DNA of 39,071 nt from the NCBI GenBank assembly GCA_030151365.1, contig JASLDW010000133.1, positions 1 through 39,071 of the forward strand. The letters run 5' to 3'. Every line of letters starts with the position of its first letter. Position 1 is the first letter of the stretch. The notes beneath the pieces were generated by a model. That model ran no database searches, was not told where the DNA came from, and was given only the letters and a program-made list of their open reading frames with translations. This DNA comes from Lysobacter sp. (GTDB lineage: Bacteria > Pseudomonadota > Gammaproteobacteria > Xanthomonadales > Xanthomonadaceae). This document shows, in pieces, positions 13,684-23,470 of the stretch. The position numbers and the translations under genes are program-made.

Positions 13684-15993
13684 TTATTCTCCTAGTGAGG
13701 TGATGTAGTCCGAGAACGAACCCGGGTCTTTCGGAAGGTTCCCAGAAAGGGACTGGATTTTGTCGTACCGCTTCTTTACACCTTGATACTCGCGGTCGAG
13801 GATTCCCCAGCTCACGGTGTTACCGCTCTGCTTGGCCTTGAACTTTTCGTTGGTGAGTCGGTACATTTCATCGTGCAAGCGTTGGGTCACTTGCGCGTAG
13901 TTCGCGTTGAGACCACCATCGAATGCGCGTTGTCCCAGTCCAGCATCGCGGTACGCTCGGGACAACACCTGCTCGCGGGAGGCATCCGCCAGCGCCTTGT
14001 CGTTGGTGTAGTTCTGGTGAACTGCGGCGACAGCCTGGGGATTGAAGTCAATCGGCTTTCCCGATCCCTTCTTCGTCTCCAGCCACCAGCCGTCCGGACC
14101 AACAACTCGCCACATCTTCCCGTCCGAACCCGGTGCGGGAACAGCGAACACCTGGTCCTTCTTGACGCCGTGCTCTTTTGCGACGGTTTCAAGCAACGCT
14201 TCGGTGGCGGCGATACCCTGCGGGGTGCGCGGCATTCCCGCGAGAGGAACACGCCGACCATTGATGAGACCCATCTGTGCATCCAGGGATGCCTTGGCGG
14301 ATCGGAGAGCGCCCTGCGGTGTCACCGAGGGTGCCTGCGCCATGATGTCGGAGGCGATGTCGAGGAGGTGATTTAGCTCGCTCTGTGAGTACGGCTTGCC
14401 GTCAACTTTTGACACCGAGAACATCTCCCGGGTCGCCTTGTTTGCCTTGCCGTCCCATGCCTGCTTGAGGTTGGCGCGTGCTTCATCCTTGGCTACCTTG
14501 GGAACATTCAGTGATGCCGCCGCTGACTGCGGGCTGTAACCCTGCTGCTTCACCTTGAAGGTGTATTCGTCCATCTGCGCTTGAACAGCCGGACTCGTAT
14601 AGCGAGCCGCATAGTTCGCACCGTAGGTCTTCTGTAGTGCATCGCGGAGCCGCACTGCCTCTTCCCAGCCAGGAGCGCCGGGACTTGCGCGATCCAGAAT
14701 GTTGTTCAACTGCGGGACGCGTAGGCCCATGCTGAACGCCTTCGCGATGACCGCGTTCTTCTGCTCGTTCGTCTTCGCACCTTCGTACATCTTCTCAAGC
14801 GCCTTCTCGGCCTTCGCCTGCGGAACCTCGTAAGGATTCCGACTGAGCATCGCCTGGATGTCGGCGTGCTGCTGACGCGCCCGTGCAGCTGTGGCGCGTT
14901 CCTTGAGCGTCTGATCGTTCTGGTTCGACCAGTAACGAAGCTCGGAGACATACTGCTTCGGATCGGACTCGGGAGTTACACCGCGCGCCTTCAGGTCCGC
15001 GATGATCGAACCCTGGGTCAGAACGCCATTGTCGGCAGCTGCCCGGAGTTTCGTCTCGGACTCTGCTGCCATGACGTTTCGCGCATCGTCCAGCCGCTTG
15101 GCGATGACCGCCTCGCCAGCCTTCGCGGCCATGTCGAGCTTGTCCTGCACCTTGCGGTTGAAGTAAAGACCAGGGGTGCCGTCTGGGCGATCCTGCTTGA
15201 GGAACTCCAGCGCCTTCTTCGGGTCGGCGTTGCCCTGTTGCAGGATGTTGATCGTGGCGTTCGCCATGACCTCATCAAGTTCACTTCGGTGGTAGCCAGC
15301 GAACTGCGGGTTCTGCCCGAGCGCGTAGAAGGACTTCTGGCCGGCTGCGGTGAACAGCGTGCCATCCTGCGCCATACCTTCGGCGACCTTGGTCAGGGAC
15401 TCGTCCGTGCGTCGGATCGATTCCTGATGGGCCAGCTTCAGGTGTGTCTCTTGCGCATCCTGAGCGACCTGCGCAATGGCAGGTGTCAACGCGGCGCGCA
15501 CTTCCGGGTCTTGGAACTCCGGCTGAGCGAACACCTCGCCGAGATGCTGTTGGATGATCGGCTGGATGTCAGCGTCGGGTTCTGCCTTGGAGATGTCCTC
15601 CAGCATCTTTCCCTTGGCGTCGTCCAGCCGGTTCAGGCCGTCGAGCTTGCGATAGCCGCGAATGTAGGCATTCGTGTGTTCGGCAAGTGCATCGAGGGCG
15701 GCTGCTGGTTTCCCGGAGAGCTGTTCGTTCTGCCGATCACGCGCACCAGCCGCCTCATCGAGCTTGTCCTGCTTCGCCTTGTTCTCGCGCGCAACGCTGC
15801 CTACGAGGTCTTGGTGCTGTTGTAGGGTGTCATTGATGCGTCCGAAGATGCCAACGGCTGCTGACGAGAGCGCCTGGTATCCACGAGAAGCGTCTTGATC
15901 CGCCTGCACAGCCAAATCCGGAACACCTGTGGTGCGATCCAGAGTTAGGTTGCGGCGGACGGTTTCCCGATTGCGAACATGGGGATCACCCAT
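13684..15993 (-). CDS. Internal virion protein C, 769 aa (T7 gp15-like)
   Basis: Position between gp14-like and gp16-like genes and length near T7 gp15 (747 aa) identify it. It is soluble-looking, helical and Gln/Ala-rich, as expected for a protein that unfolds during ejection. No enzymatic motif is evident. The start overlaps the stop of the gp14-like gene and it ends with TAA next to the next ATG. Confidence 0.85.
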   Translation of the reverse strand: MGDPHVRNRETVRRNLTLDRTTGVPDLAVQADQDASRGYQALSSAAVGIFGRINDTLQQHQDLVGSVARENKAKQDKLDEAAGARDRQNEQLSGKPAAALDALAEHTNAYIRGYRKLDGLNRLDDAKGKMLEDISKAEPDADIQPIIQQHLGEVFAQPEFQDPEVRAALTPAIAQVAQDAQETHLKLAHQESIRRTDESLTKVAEGMAQDGTLFTAAGQKSFYALGQNPQFAGYHRSELDEVMANATINILQQGNADPKKALEFLKQDRPDGTPGLYFNRKVQDKLDMAAKAGEAVIAKRLDDARNVMAAESETKLRAAADNGVLTQGSIIADLKARGVTPESDPKQYVSELRYWSNQNDQTLKERATAARARQQHADIQAMLSRNPYEVPQAKAEKALEKMYEGAKTNEQKNAVIAKAFSMGLRVPQLNNILDRASPGAPGWEEAVRLRDALQKTYGANYAARYTSPAVQAQMDEYTFKVKQQGYSPQSAAASLNVPKVAKDEARANLKQAWDGKANKATREMFSVSKVDGKPYSQSELNHLLDIASDIMAQAPSVTPQGALRSAKASLDAQMGLINGRRVPLAGMPRTPQGIAATEALLETVAKEHGVKKDQVFAVPAPGSDGKMWRVVGPDGWWLETKKGSGKPIDFNPQAVAAVHQNYTNDKALADASREQVLSRAYRDAGLGQRAFDGGLNANYAQVTQRLHDEMYRLTNEKFKAKQSGNTVSWGILDREYQGVKKRYDKIQSLSGNLPKDPGSFSDYITSLGE

Positions 15994-16472
15994 CAGCGCG
16001 GCCTCGCGCCAGTGTCAGTATTCACAGTTGCGTTGTACCTTGCGTTTGAGGTATATGCGCCCGCCGCCGATCCGGCTGCTTGGCCGAGCTGTCCGTACAT
16101 CTCTGCCCTGGAGGATCGGAGGCGCGCGGATGCTTCAGCGCCGGAGGCGTCTACGCCGTTCTTGCGGTTGGTTTCGATGAGAGCCGCATCTCGTAGATGC
16201 TGGGCCTCGATGTCGTCCATCAAGATTTGGACCGAGTTGCCGGACACGCCGGCCTCTGCCGCGCTGGCGCGCGCTTCTGCGCGTAGCTTGCGGGCTTCCT
16301 CCATCTTGTCCATCGTTCGCTGTTGTGACTGCGAATCGATTTGGGACTGCTGAATCTTTGCCATCTGAGTGATGGACTTCTTTTGCTGCTGATAGCCGTA
16401 AATGGCCGATGCTGCCGCCACAGCCGCCATGACATACATGGTGACGGTGGTCGCGGATACTGCTTCACACAT
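15993..16472 (-). CDS. Internal virion protein B, 159 aa (T7 gp14-like)
   Basis: It has an N-terminal hydrophobic segment (TMYVMAAVAAASAIYGY, about 11-27) followed by a Gln-rich helical region (QSQIDSQSQQRTMDKMEEARKL) and an Ala-rich tail. T7 gp14 is a small membrane-inserting ejectosome protein with this plan. The first ATG is used; it overlaps the preceding gene by eight bases. Confidence 0.85.
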   Translation of the reverse strand: MCEAVSATTVTMYVMAAVAAASAIYGYQQQKKSITQMAKIQQSQIDSQSQQRTMDKMEEARKLRAEARASAAEAGVSGNSVQILMDDIEAQHLRDAALIETNRKNGVDASGAEASARLRSSRAEMYGQLGQAAGSAAGAYTSNARYNATVNTDTGARPR

Positions 16473-16932
16473 CGCGCTTTCGACTGACCCTCACGAATGG
16501 AGTGCCAGCGACACCCCACTCAGGGAGTTCTTCTTCCGAGAACCCGAGTGACTTGAGCCACAGCCGGGTGATCTTGGAATCGCGTGACACGTAGTTGTAC
16601 ATCTCCCCGAAGTGTGTAGACCACTCTGCGAGGAACTCTTTGGAACGCCGGAGGAACTCGCGGCGGTGCTTGGGCGACACCAAGGCGTCTGTTCCCAGAA
16701 GCCAGATGGCGGCGCTGTCATCCGTCACGTCGTAGTTGAACCCGAAGATGCACAGGGGTTCTTCATCGGCGTAGCAGACGAACGAATACTGCGAGTCTTG
16801 AACCGAGGAGAGCACAGCCGCGTATGGACTGTGCCCGCCGGATTCGGCAACCTCCAGCACGTCCTCTTGGCGCATGTTGTCGGCGATGAATTTCATTGCC
16901 TCATACGTTTGAGGACGAAAGCTATAGGTCAC
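16465..16932 (-). CDS. Internal virion protein A, 155 aa (T7 gp13-like)
   Basis: The location between tail tube B and the gp14-like gene is that of T7 gp13 (138 aa). The GTG at 16932 overlaps the preceding TGA (GTGA) and has AAGGAG four to five bases upstream; an upstream in-frame ATG lies inside the tail-tube gene and is unlikely. The middle (AAIWLLGTDAL, HRREFLRRSKEFLAEW) and the end (TRLWLKSLGFSEEE) look like a GNAT-fold protein, as has been noted for phage gp13 relatives. Activity is unknown. Confidence 0.8.
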   Translation of the reverse strand: MTYSFRPQTYEAMKFIADNMRQEDVLEVAESGGHSPYAAVLSSVQDSQYSFVCYADEEPLCIFGFNYDVTDDSAAIWLLGTDALVSPKHRREFLRRSKEFLAEWSTHFGEMYNYVSRDSKITRLWLKSLGFSEEELPEWGVAGTPFVRVSRKRDV

Positions 16933-19124
16933 ACAGGACTCCTTGTTACGAACATTCCCCGCCACTGGCCTGACTGCCACCAGCATTGGAACGGGGTGCG
17001 ATTGATGAGATTGATGCGAACCTTGTCTGCGTTGCAGAGCACAGGGAACCGTCGCGATCCAGAATGGAACACCGGGGACGACAGCTTGAACACCGAGTCG
17101 TCCAAGGTGCGCGCCGTGTACGCCTCCGAATGTGCAGCGAGAAACCGCTCATTTCGCGTTTGGTCATAGGCTTCCACCCCGACCTCGAAGTACGCGGCGT
17201 CCTTGTAGGCAATCTCGATGTCGCGCACCTGAGTACGCCCAACGATCACCGCAGTGCCATCGCGTTGCTTGATGACGGGCTTGGTGAGTCCGATCTTGGT
17301 CTCATAGGTGAGGCCGACGACGAGGCGTCCGTCTGCACGGTTTCCTTGCACGCGGATGGCCTGACCTCCGTTCACCAGAGTGGCACCCTGAAGATCGAAG
17401 TACGCACCGGGGTCACCCCAGTCGTCCGTCTTGATGACTTCGACGCCCATGAGGGAATCGAGCACATACGGCACCGGGATGTCGGTGTAGTTGCCGAGCG
17501 CCTGATACACAGGCGTGGTGGTCACTTCACGATCCAACAGGAACGAGTAGCCGGTGGTGGCGTCGCTGTCCTGCCGGTTCAACATCATGTCCATCTTGAG
17601 CATCTCCACGCCGCCACCGGGGGCGACAGCGAAGATGTACGTGGCTTGGCCGATGGAGTGGATGTGGAGCACCTTGCCAACGCCTGAGAACTTCCAGTGC
17701 GCCCATGCGGACTGCTGTTTCTCATCGCCAGCCCAGCGGACGAAGTAGACGTAAACGTCGCCGGACTCCATCGCCATCATCACGCAGTCACCATCGGTGT
17801 TCGGCATGAGCGAACGGCAGCGGCCCGGAAGTAGACGAGGGACATGCGCGGTGCATTCGGCGGCATCGCCGGATACCGAGGCATCGTTCATGAAGTATTC
17901 GCGGAGCGTGGCGAACTCGCCGGAGTCATCAACGAAATACAGGGAGTCACCCATGAGTCGCGGGCGGACGAACGGGGAACTGTTGTAGACGTTCACCGTG
18001 TCGGTCTTTATGTGCTTAGGACTCATGTACGGCTCTGCCGACACGAGGAACTGAGCATCAGCGCCGGTCACGTAGATGGCCCGTTGGAACGGGACAGCGA
18101 AGTCCAGCTTGGCGACACCATTGGTGGGGATCGCGATGTCGATGGGGTCGCTATCGAGATACTGGGTGATCGACGTGCGCCACAGGTTGAACGGCTTGTC
18201 GGTCTCGGACATCAGCACGTTCTCGCTAGACAGGAAGCCCACGCGGTTGCGATGGAGGAACACGTCGGAGAACGTTTGGTCGATGAAGGACGGATCGGGG
18301 TTCGAGAGTTCATCCCCGGTGATCCGCACTGACCAGTTGGCCGGTCCGAAGGCGAAGTAGAAGCCGTCCGGCACCGTGGTATCCGGGATGCGCTTCAGGA
18401 TATGTGGCATCGTCAGCTTGTCGAACTTGTAGGGGATACCCGGCTTGGCGCATTCCTCCCACACGTTTGAGCCGATGCGTTCGACGTAGAAATCATCGAA
18501 CGGCGACTGGGGCATACCCGAGACGTGATAGATGGAACCCGGTTGTTCGCCCGGAGGCGTCGCCTGACTCCCGCCCATCGCTTCCATAAGCTGCTGCGTG
18601 GCAATGTCGCCAATGCCATTCCAGTGCCAGCCTGATGCTGCTGCGGTCTTCGGCAGGTCGTTCATGGTCTGCACGGAACCCGCGATGCCCCCGAGGGACA
18701 GGTCGGGTGCCATCTTGGCGATCTTGTTGCGATTGATGACGAACGTGGTGTCCGCCAGTGTCGCCGTCTTGAACACCGACCACGGCTGACGGCCTTGAGT
18801 GTCGAGGTAGGACTCCGAGCCGGCAGCGGTGATGACCATGTATTCGTGACCAGTCATGTGGTCAAACACGCGAACCTTGCCGGCGTCGATGACCACCACG
18901 TACCGCTCCACGTCATCGCGGACGATAGAGTGGAAGTGCGCGTACTCGGAGATGTCCGAGCGGAGAACCTTGACGAACTTGGCTGACGGACGCTTACCTG
19001 CACCCATCGCCGCGTGCAGCCATGAGTTGTACGAGGTGGACGTTTGGTTACCCGAGCGTACCGTGTCGTCCTGCTGGGAAATTCCGCCGATGAATGCAGC
19101 GTAGTTGCCTGTCTGCAATGCCAT
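16929..19124 (-). CDS. Tail tubular protein B, 731 aa (T7 gp12-like)
   Basis: The product begins MALQTGNYAAFIGGISQQDD, close to the usual N-terminus of T7-type nozzle proteins (GISQQ). Length matches gp12 (794 aa). It contains the conserved stretch with SFIDQTFSDVFLHRNRVGFL (near 280) and ends in VTRSPV. It forms the tail nozzle where fibres and gp11 attach. Overlap with the gp11-like stop is one base. Confidence 0.93.
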   Translation of the reverse strand: MALQTGNYAAFIGGISQQDDTVRSGNQTSTSYNSWLHAAMGAGKRPSAKFVKVLRSDISEYAHFHSIVRDDVERYVVVIDAGKVRVFDHMTGHEYMVITAAGSESYLDTQGRQPWSVFKTATLADTTFVINRNKIAKMAPDLSLGGIAGSVQTMNDLPKTAAASGWHWNGIGDIATQQLMEAMGGSQATPPGEQPGSIYHVSGMPQSPFDDFYVERIGSNVWEECAKPGIPYKFDKLTMPHILKRIPDTTVPDGFYFAFGPANWSVRITGDELSNPDPSFIDQTFSDVFLHRNRVGFLSSENVLMSETDKPFNLWRTSITQYLDSDPIDIAIPTNGVAKLDFAVPFQRAIYVTGADAQFLVSAEPYMSPKHIKTDTVNVYNSSPFVRPRLMGDSLYFVDDSGEFATLREYFMNDASVSGDAAECTAHVPRLLPGRCRSLMPNTDGDCVMMAMESGDVYVYFVRWAGDEKQQSAWAHWKFSGVGKVLHIHSIGQATYIFAVAPGGGVEMLKMDMMLNRQDSDATTGYSFLLDREVTTTPVYQALGNYTDIPVPYVLDSLMGVEVIKTDDWGDPGAYFDLQGATLVNGGQAIRVQGNRADGRLVVGLTYETKIGLTKPVIKQRDGTAVIVGRTQVRDIEIAYKDAAYFEVGVEAYDQTRNERFLAAHSEAYTARTLDDSVFKLSSPVFHSGSRRFPVLCNADKVRINLINRTPFQCWWQSGQWRGMFVTRSPV

Positions 19125-19699
19125 CAGCGATCCCAGATTTCGCCAGTGTTGGCGTGGTAGTTGTAGCCCTGCGCCACAACAAAGTCGTTGTGCTCGGCGA
19201 GGAGAATGGTTAGTGCCTCCTGTTCGTCGTTCTTCGTGAACACGTCGAGCGCGTCGCTGCCCAGCACCTGTGCTTGGAAGGTGCGAGCGGCGCTCACCGT
19301 GATGAAGCGACGAGCCGACTCCGGAAGAGTGTCGAAGTCGAAGCCCCAGACTGCTTCAGCCTGTGGGGCGGTGGTGAAGGTGTCGGTCTGCGCCGCACGG
19401 TCATAGAGGAATCCGGCGCGTGGGACCAACTGCGGCCCGCCACGAATAGGACGGACAGCGAGGAGATTCTGTGGGACTGGCACCTTACCGTCCGCATTGA
19501 GCGTGAACGTATAAGTGTCGTCAGTGTTGAACCAGTAGCCGCGCGATTGCGTTTGGCGTGAAAAGGTTCGTAGGCCATCTCGGGCCATCGCGGCGTCCAC
19601 GCTCACGACACCATCGAGGGTGTTCACGGGGGTTTCGCCAATCGTGCCGAGCATGATGTTGACGGCCTCCAGTTCGGAGGTCGGGACGATGAGGTTCAT
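19124..19699 (-). CDS. Tail tubular protein A, 191 aa (T7 gp11-like)
   Basis: Length (T7 196 aa), location after the capsid, and segments such as ELEAVNIMLGTIGETPVNTL and FSRQTQSRGYWFNTDD identify the adaptor (gatekeeper) protein. It joins the portal to the nozzle. A strong terminator lies between it and the capsid gene. Confidence 0.93.
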   Translation of the reverse strand: MNLIVPTSELEAVNIMLGTIGETPVNTLDGVVSVDAAMARDGLRTFSRQTQSRGYWFNTDDTYTFTLNADGKVPVPQNLLAVRPIRGGPQLVPRAGFLYDRAAQTDTFTTAPQAEAVWGFDFDTLPESARRFITVSAARTFQAQVLGSDALDVFTKNDEQEALTILLAEHNDFVVAQGYNYHANTGEIWDR

Positions 19700-19716
19700 G
19701 GGGATTCCTGCGAAAG

Positions 19717-19790
19717 AAAAAAATGGAGGACACCTGGAACATCCAGATGTCCCCCATAGGAGGAACCCCCCGGGAACTCCCAGAGGGTTT
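19717..19790 (-). terminator. Strong terminator after the capsid gene, with a second hairpin
   Basis: The main stem is GGACATCTGGA/TCCAGGTGTCC with a 3-base loop (19728-19752), followed on the minus strand by seven T. Just upstream a second stem-loop lies between AACCCTCTGGGAG and GGGGGGTT (about 19762-19790). The position equals that of the T7 late terminator after gene 10, which leaves capsid the most abundant product. Confidence 0.9.
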
Positions 19791-19797
19791 GTGTTGC

Positions 19798-20784
19798 TTA
19801 CGGAGCCTTCGACAGCTCGATGGCACCAGCCGGACGCAGAACGCCGTGGCCCAGTGCGAACTTCGACAGCATCAGGGTTCCCTGCTTCTGGCCGATGTAG
19901 ATGTCCTCCAGCTGGAGGTCCATCAGCTTCAGGGTGCCGACAGCCGAGCGGTGGAAGATCACACCAACGGTGTTGGAGTAATCACCCTGGTACTTGGCGA
20001 GCACGCCTGCGGCCTGACCGCCAGCAACGGTTTCGGTCGGCATGACGTTGATCTTCACCAGCGGCAGACGGGCGACCGATTCGAGCGTAGCGTCGTTCAG
20101 CGAACCACGGACATTCGGGTTGAAGTCGCGGTTGATGAGGTCCTTGTTCGAGGTCAGCAGGTAATACTGAGCCGGAGCCAGAGCCACCGAGTACTCGTCC
20201 GAGTTGTCGGTGAAGTTCTTCTCATCGAAGATTTGGCGAGCCGAACGGATCGCACCTGCCAGAACAGTGGCGTCGGTGCCCATCGTGGTGTTCTTGATGA
20301 CGGCACCGCCAGGCTGACCCTGCACCTTCGGCGTGGTGACGCGAGCGGCCTGGATGGCGCAACGCAGCTCATTGAGCTGTCGCTTCATCGCCAGTTCGCG
20401 GCCCTGCTGGCTCGAATACTCCGAGCGCACGTCGTAATGGATCATCGCTTCATCAATCGACGCGATGAACGCGTGCGAGATGAGCATCGGGTCGAGGGTC
20501 AGGATGGTTTCGTTGGACTCGACGGCGAGGCCACCGATTTCCGTACCGGGGACGTGGTATTCCGAACCGATGGTGCCGATGTTCGGGAACGCAGCCGACT
20601 TGCCGGAATCGATGTCACGCGTGGTGATTCGACCATCCAGCTTGTACTCCGAGGTGTACGAGGTCAGAACCTCGCCCATGTAGTTCTTCTTGAACAGCGC
20701 CCACTGGGCCTGTCCGTCTGCCTCACCGGCGATGCCCGCAACAGCGGAGGTGCCAGAAGCGAGACCGAGACGATTTACTGCCAT
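19798..20784 (-). CDS. Major capsid protein, 328 aa (T7 gp10-like)
   Basis: T7 order and length (gp10A 345 aa) plus segments such as AQWALFKKNYMGEVLTSY and LDPMLISHAFIASIDEAMIHYDVR are those of T7-type capsid proteins. AAGGAAATAC precedes the ATG, a good ribosome binding site. It stops at TAA. No obvious slippery heptamer for a gp10B-like product was seen near the end. A strong terminator follows. Confidence 0.95.
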   Translation of the reverse strand: MAVNRLGLASGTSAVAGIAGEADGQAQWALFKKNYMGEVLTSYTSEYKLDGRITTRDIDSGKSAAFPNIGTIGSEYHVPGTEIGGLAVESNETILTLDPMLISHAFIASIDEAMIHYDVRSEYSSQQGRELAMKRQLNELRCAIQAARVTTPKVQGQPGGAVIKNTTMGTDATVLAGAIRSARQIFDEKNFTDNSDEYSVALAPAQYYLLTSNKDLINRDFNPNVRGSLNDATLESVARLPLVKINVMPTETVAGGQAAGVLAKYQGDYSNTVGVIFHRSAVGTLKLMDLQLEDIYIGQKQGTLMLSKFALGHGVLRPAGAIELSKAP

Positions 20785-20961
20785 GTATTTCCTTGTGTTG
20801 TTGAGGTGTGTTGCTATGCGCGCTCTACCTCTGCCCGATACGCAGCCCGAAGCACCCTCGGGTGATCGCCTGTTTCACAAGTGGTCTGAATGGCACAGCG
20901 GGTACAACTGAAGCGCCCCAGCGACCGCTCGCGAGGCGGTCCAGTGCTGGGGCGTGTTTCG
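20785..20961 (-). other. Intergenic leader of the capsid gene with a large hairpin at 20914-20954
   Basis: The minus strand folds as CGCCCCAG...CTGGGGCG with an inner GACCGC/GCGGTC stem, about 14 pairs in all. Only a weak T-rich tail follows (CTTCAGTTGT). This could be a weak terminator, but an RNase III-type processing site that frees a stable capsid mRNA, as in T7, fits at least as well. No gene is seen in the rest of the leader. Confidence 0.6.
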
Positions 20962-21741
20962 TCAGAACATCTCGCTGATGCGGAGACGTTCGGAGATGTC
21001 GGCGCGATACGCCTTGTCTGTGCGATAGCGAGGGTCTTGCATGGCGCGAACCATTTCCGCCTGACTGCGGAATGGCTGCGGGCCACCACCGCCCGTGGCG
21101 GTCTTGCCCTGGAGCATTCCGCCCTTGCCGGCGAAGCCTCGCTGGGCCTGTAGGCTCTTGACTGCCATGTGGGCGCGCGTGGCGTCGCCGGACTGGATGG
21201 CCTCGTTGAACACCTTCTTCTCGTCGGCGTTCAGGCCGGTCTTGGCCCAGTTCACGAGTTCCTTGAACTCGGCTTCGCCACCGGCAGCACCGTATACGGC
21301 GTTGTCGAACGTTTGTGCCTGGGCCTTGAGGCCAATCAGGTAGACATCGACCATCTGACGGTCGAATCCCTTGGATTCCAGCTTCTTGAAGGACTCCTCC
21401 GAAAGCGTGCCGGTCTCGGCGAACTCCTTGGTGAAGTCGTCCTGGTTGAGTCCCGCACTCTTGAGGACGTTGGCAACGGCCTGGTCGCCGTCGTCTTCTT
21501 CGTCCTCGATGGTCAGCGGCGTCTTGCCCTCACCATCCTTCGTTCCCTGATCGCCTTCTTTTGGCTTCGGCACCTCTTGGGTGCCCGGGTTGTTCGCCTT
21601 CAGGGATTCGTATGCGGCCTTGAGTTCCTCTGCGGAATTGAAGCCGGCGAACTCGGGATTGCCCTGAGCCGCAGTATCTTCACTTCCTTCCTTGCCAACG
21701 GAGGTGTCAGCGACGACGACGGATGCGTCGGGATGACTCAC
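20962..21741 (-). CDS. Capsid assembly scaffold, 259 aa (T7 gp9-like)
   Basis: It is acidic and helical with a disordered N-terminal third (IEDEEDDGD near 80) and a basic, helical C-terminus ending RLRISEMF. The YRTDKAYRADI(S)ERL block near the end is usual in T7-type scaffolds. GTG start overlaps the stop of the 50-aa gene. It directs capsid assembly and then leaves the shell. Confidence 0.92.
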   Translation of the reverse strand: MSHPDASVVVADTSVGKEGSEDTAAQGNPEFAGFNSAEELKAAYESLKANNPGTQEVPKPKEGDQGTKDGEGKTPLTIEDEEDDGDQAVANVLKSAGLNQDDFTKEFAETGTLSEESFKKLESKGFDRQMVDVYLIGLKAQAQTFDNAVYGAAGGEAEFKELVNWAKTGLNADEKKVFNEAIQSGDATRAHMAVKSLQAQRGFAGKGGMLQGKTATGGGGPQPFRSQAEMVRAMQDPRYRTDKAYRADISERLRISEMF

Positions 21742-21890
21742 TCAGCGTCCTTGACGGTGGCGAGGGCCACGGTGCAGTTCTCGATCACCGTGCCATTGGC
21801 ATGTTCGGTGACTTCGACATACGGGTTGGTGTTGACGGGAGCCTTGGCTTCCTTGGTCTTGCCCTTCGGGGCGTCGTTCTGTTCACTCAT
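21738..21890 (-). CDS. Small hypothetical protein, 50 aa, between portal and scaffold
   Basis: ATG at 21890 overlaps the portal stop (ATGA), and the stop overlaps the scaffold GTG. The product is charged, begins MSEQNDAPKGKTKEAK and continues as a short beta-rich segment (PYVEVTEHANGTVIENCTVALATV). It has no recognised family. Tight coupling on both sides argues that it is translated. A small virion or assembly cofactor is possible. Confidence 0.75.
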   Translation of the reverse strand: MSEQNDAPKGKTKEAKAPVNTNPYVEVTEHANGTVIENCTVALATVKDAE

Positions 21891-23470
21891 TGCTGAGGTG
21901 CTCCTTCTTGTTGTGGTTGCAACATGCCCTGGACGAGCTGCGGCGCTGCACGCACAGCTGCCTCGTTCATGCTGTTGTTCTGTTGCTGCTGCTGGAGCTG
22001 CTCATCGGTGTAGATGAGGCCCTTGGTAGAGATGTCCGAAGCCGCTGCGATGCGGAACAGGTACTCTTCGGCATTGATGCGTCGAGCCATTTCCTGCTGG
22101 CCGATTGCGGCCATGCCGGCCTCGCCAAACACGCGGAGCTTCTCTAGATCGTGGCCTCGGCCCAGCGCAGCCATGCCGACCGTCATGCGGGGCTTCATCA
22201 GCTCCGGAGGGATTTCCGGCAGGCGACCTTCGGCGGTCATCTTGGCGATGCGTCGCTTCACGAGCGGGAGCATCAGGTCTTCCGTGGTGATCGCGTAGAA
22301 CCCACCGAGGTTGTCATCCAGCTCTTGCGAGAGGAGACGCATCTCGGTTGCAGTAACGCGCTCGCCAGGGCGTTGGATCGCGGACTTAACCCCGAACACA
22401 ACCTCTAGGCTCGTCTTGATCGCATCCGCTTCTTGGCGCGCGAAGTTCAGCTCCATCGTCTTATCGAGCTGGAGCGTGGATACGTCGTCGCGATTTCCAC
22501 GTAGGATGTCGCCCGACTGAGCTTCCTGTAGATGCTTCTCGCGGAGAGGCGAACCCGGCTTCAGCAGCAGGATGATCTTGGCGACAGCCGCTGCACCCTT
22601 GCGGACGGCCTTGCGGATACCTTCGAGGGACTCGAATGCACCCACGTAGTCGTACACGATGCCTTCGCCGTAGTCGCTATAGGACGAGCGAGGAACCGCT
22701 ACCACCATCCAAGGACATGCGTCGATGTCGTAGGTCTTGGCGGTCTGCGGAATCTCGAAGCCCTTGACCTCCTGGATGACCTCCCACTTCTTGTTGTCTT
22801 CTGAGCGGGAGATTCGGGTATAGAGGTCTACGTCCTCTTCCATCTTGTCGATGGAGCCGTTGGACTCTGCCTGTATCTTCTGCATCACCGCCGCGCGGAC
22901 GTTATCCGGCAACAGCGTGGGGGCGATCTTGTCGAGCGTGATGATTTCGAGGACGTTCCCCAAGCCATCCCGAGCGACCACGTAAGAGGTCAATGGGTAA
23001 TACTTGGGTGGACCATCGTCAGGGTCATAGAACAGGAAGTTGCCGCTCACGAGCGCGTGCTTGACGGCTTCGGAGAGCACCGAGCGACAGCCCGAGGTCT
23101 CGATGTCGTTAACCACCGCTCGTTCGACTTCGGCAAGGGCCGATTCGACTTCGCTTGACGAGACGCCTGCCTGTTCGGCCATCTTGTCCTTGACGGCGTT
23201 ATCCGGTGACAACTTCACGATGGAAGCGCCGGGAGGCAGCCATGCAAGGACGATCTTGGCGGACAGCGAATTGACGCACTTCGGGCCTGTGTCGGTGTAC
23301 GCGGTCGGGGCCTTGCGGTTCTTCTGACCCTCGGTGACATACAGGCGGGGCAGCGTGACTGCCGCACAGCGGCGGAAGCGGCTTTCGGCGGTACTGCGGA
23401 GGGGCTTCAGCTGCGCATAGCGCGCCGCGGCGGATACCTTCTCCGCAGCTGAGGCTTGCTTATCAGCCAT
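21887..23470 (-). CDS. Portal (head-to-tail connector), 527 aa (T7 gp8-like)
   Basis: Length (T7 536 aa) and conserved pieces such as GPKCVNSLSAKIVLAWLPPG and QRPGERVTATEMRLLSQELDDNLGG identify it. The C-terminus is Gln-rich (QLQQQQQNN and beyond). It forms the dodecameric portal through which DNA is packaged and ejected. Starts at ATG, 8 bases inside the end of the preceding gene. Confidence 0.95.
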   Translation of the reverse strand: MADKQASAAEKVSAAARYAQLKPLRSTAESRFRRCAAVTLPRLYVTEGQKNRKAPTAYTDTGPKCVNSLSAKIVLAWLPPGASIVKLSPDNAVKDKMAEQAGVSSSEVESALAEVERAVVNDIETSGCRSVLSEAVKHALVSGNFLFYDPDDGPPKYYPLTSYVVARDGLGNVLEIITLDKIAPTLLPDNVRAAVMQKIQAESNGSIDKMEEDVDLYTRISRSEDNKKWEVIQEVKGFEIPQTAKTYDIDACPWMVVAVPRSSYSDYGEGIVYDYVGAFESLEGIRKAVRKGAAAVAKIILLLKPGSPLREKHLQEAQSGDILRGNRDDVSTLQLDKTMELNFARQEADAIKTSLEVVFGVKSAIQRPGERVTATEMRLLSQELDDNLGGFYAITTEDLMLPLVKRRIAKMTAEGRLPEIPPELMKPRMTVGMAALGRGHDLEKLRVFGEAGMAAIGQQEMARRINAEEYLFRIAAASDISTKGLIYTDEQLQQQQQNNSMNEAAVRAAPQLVQGMLQPQQEGAPQQ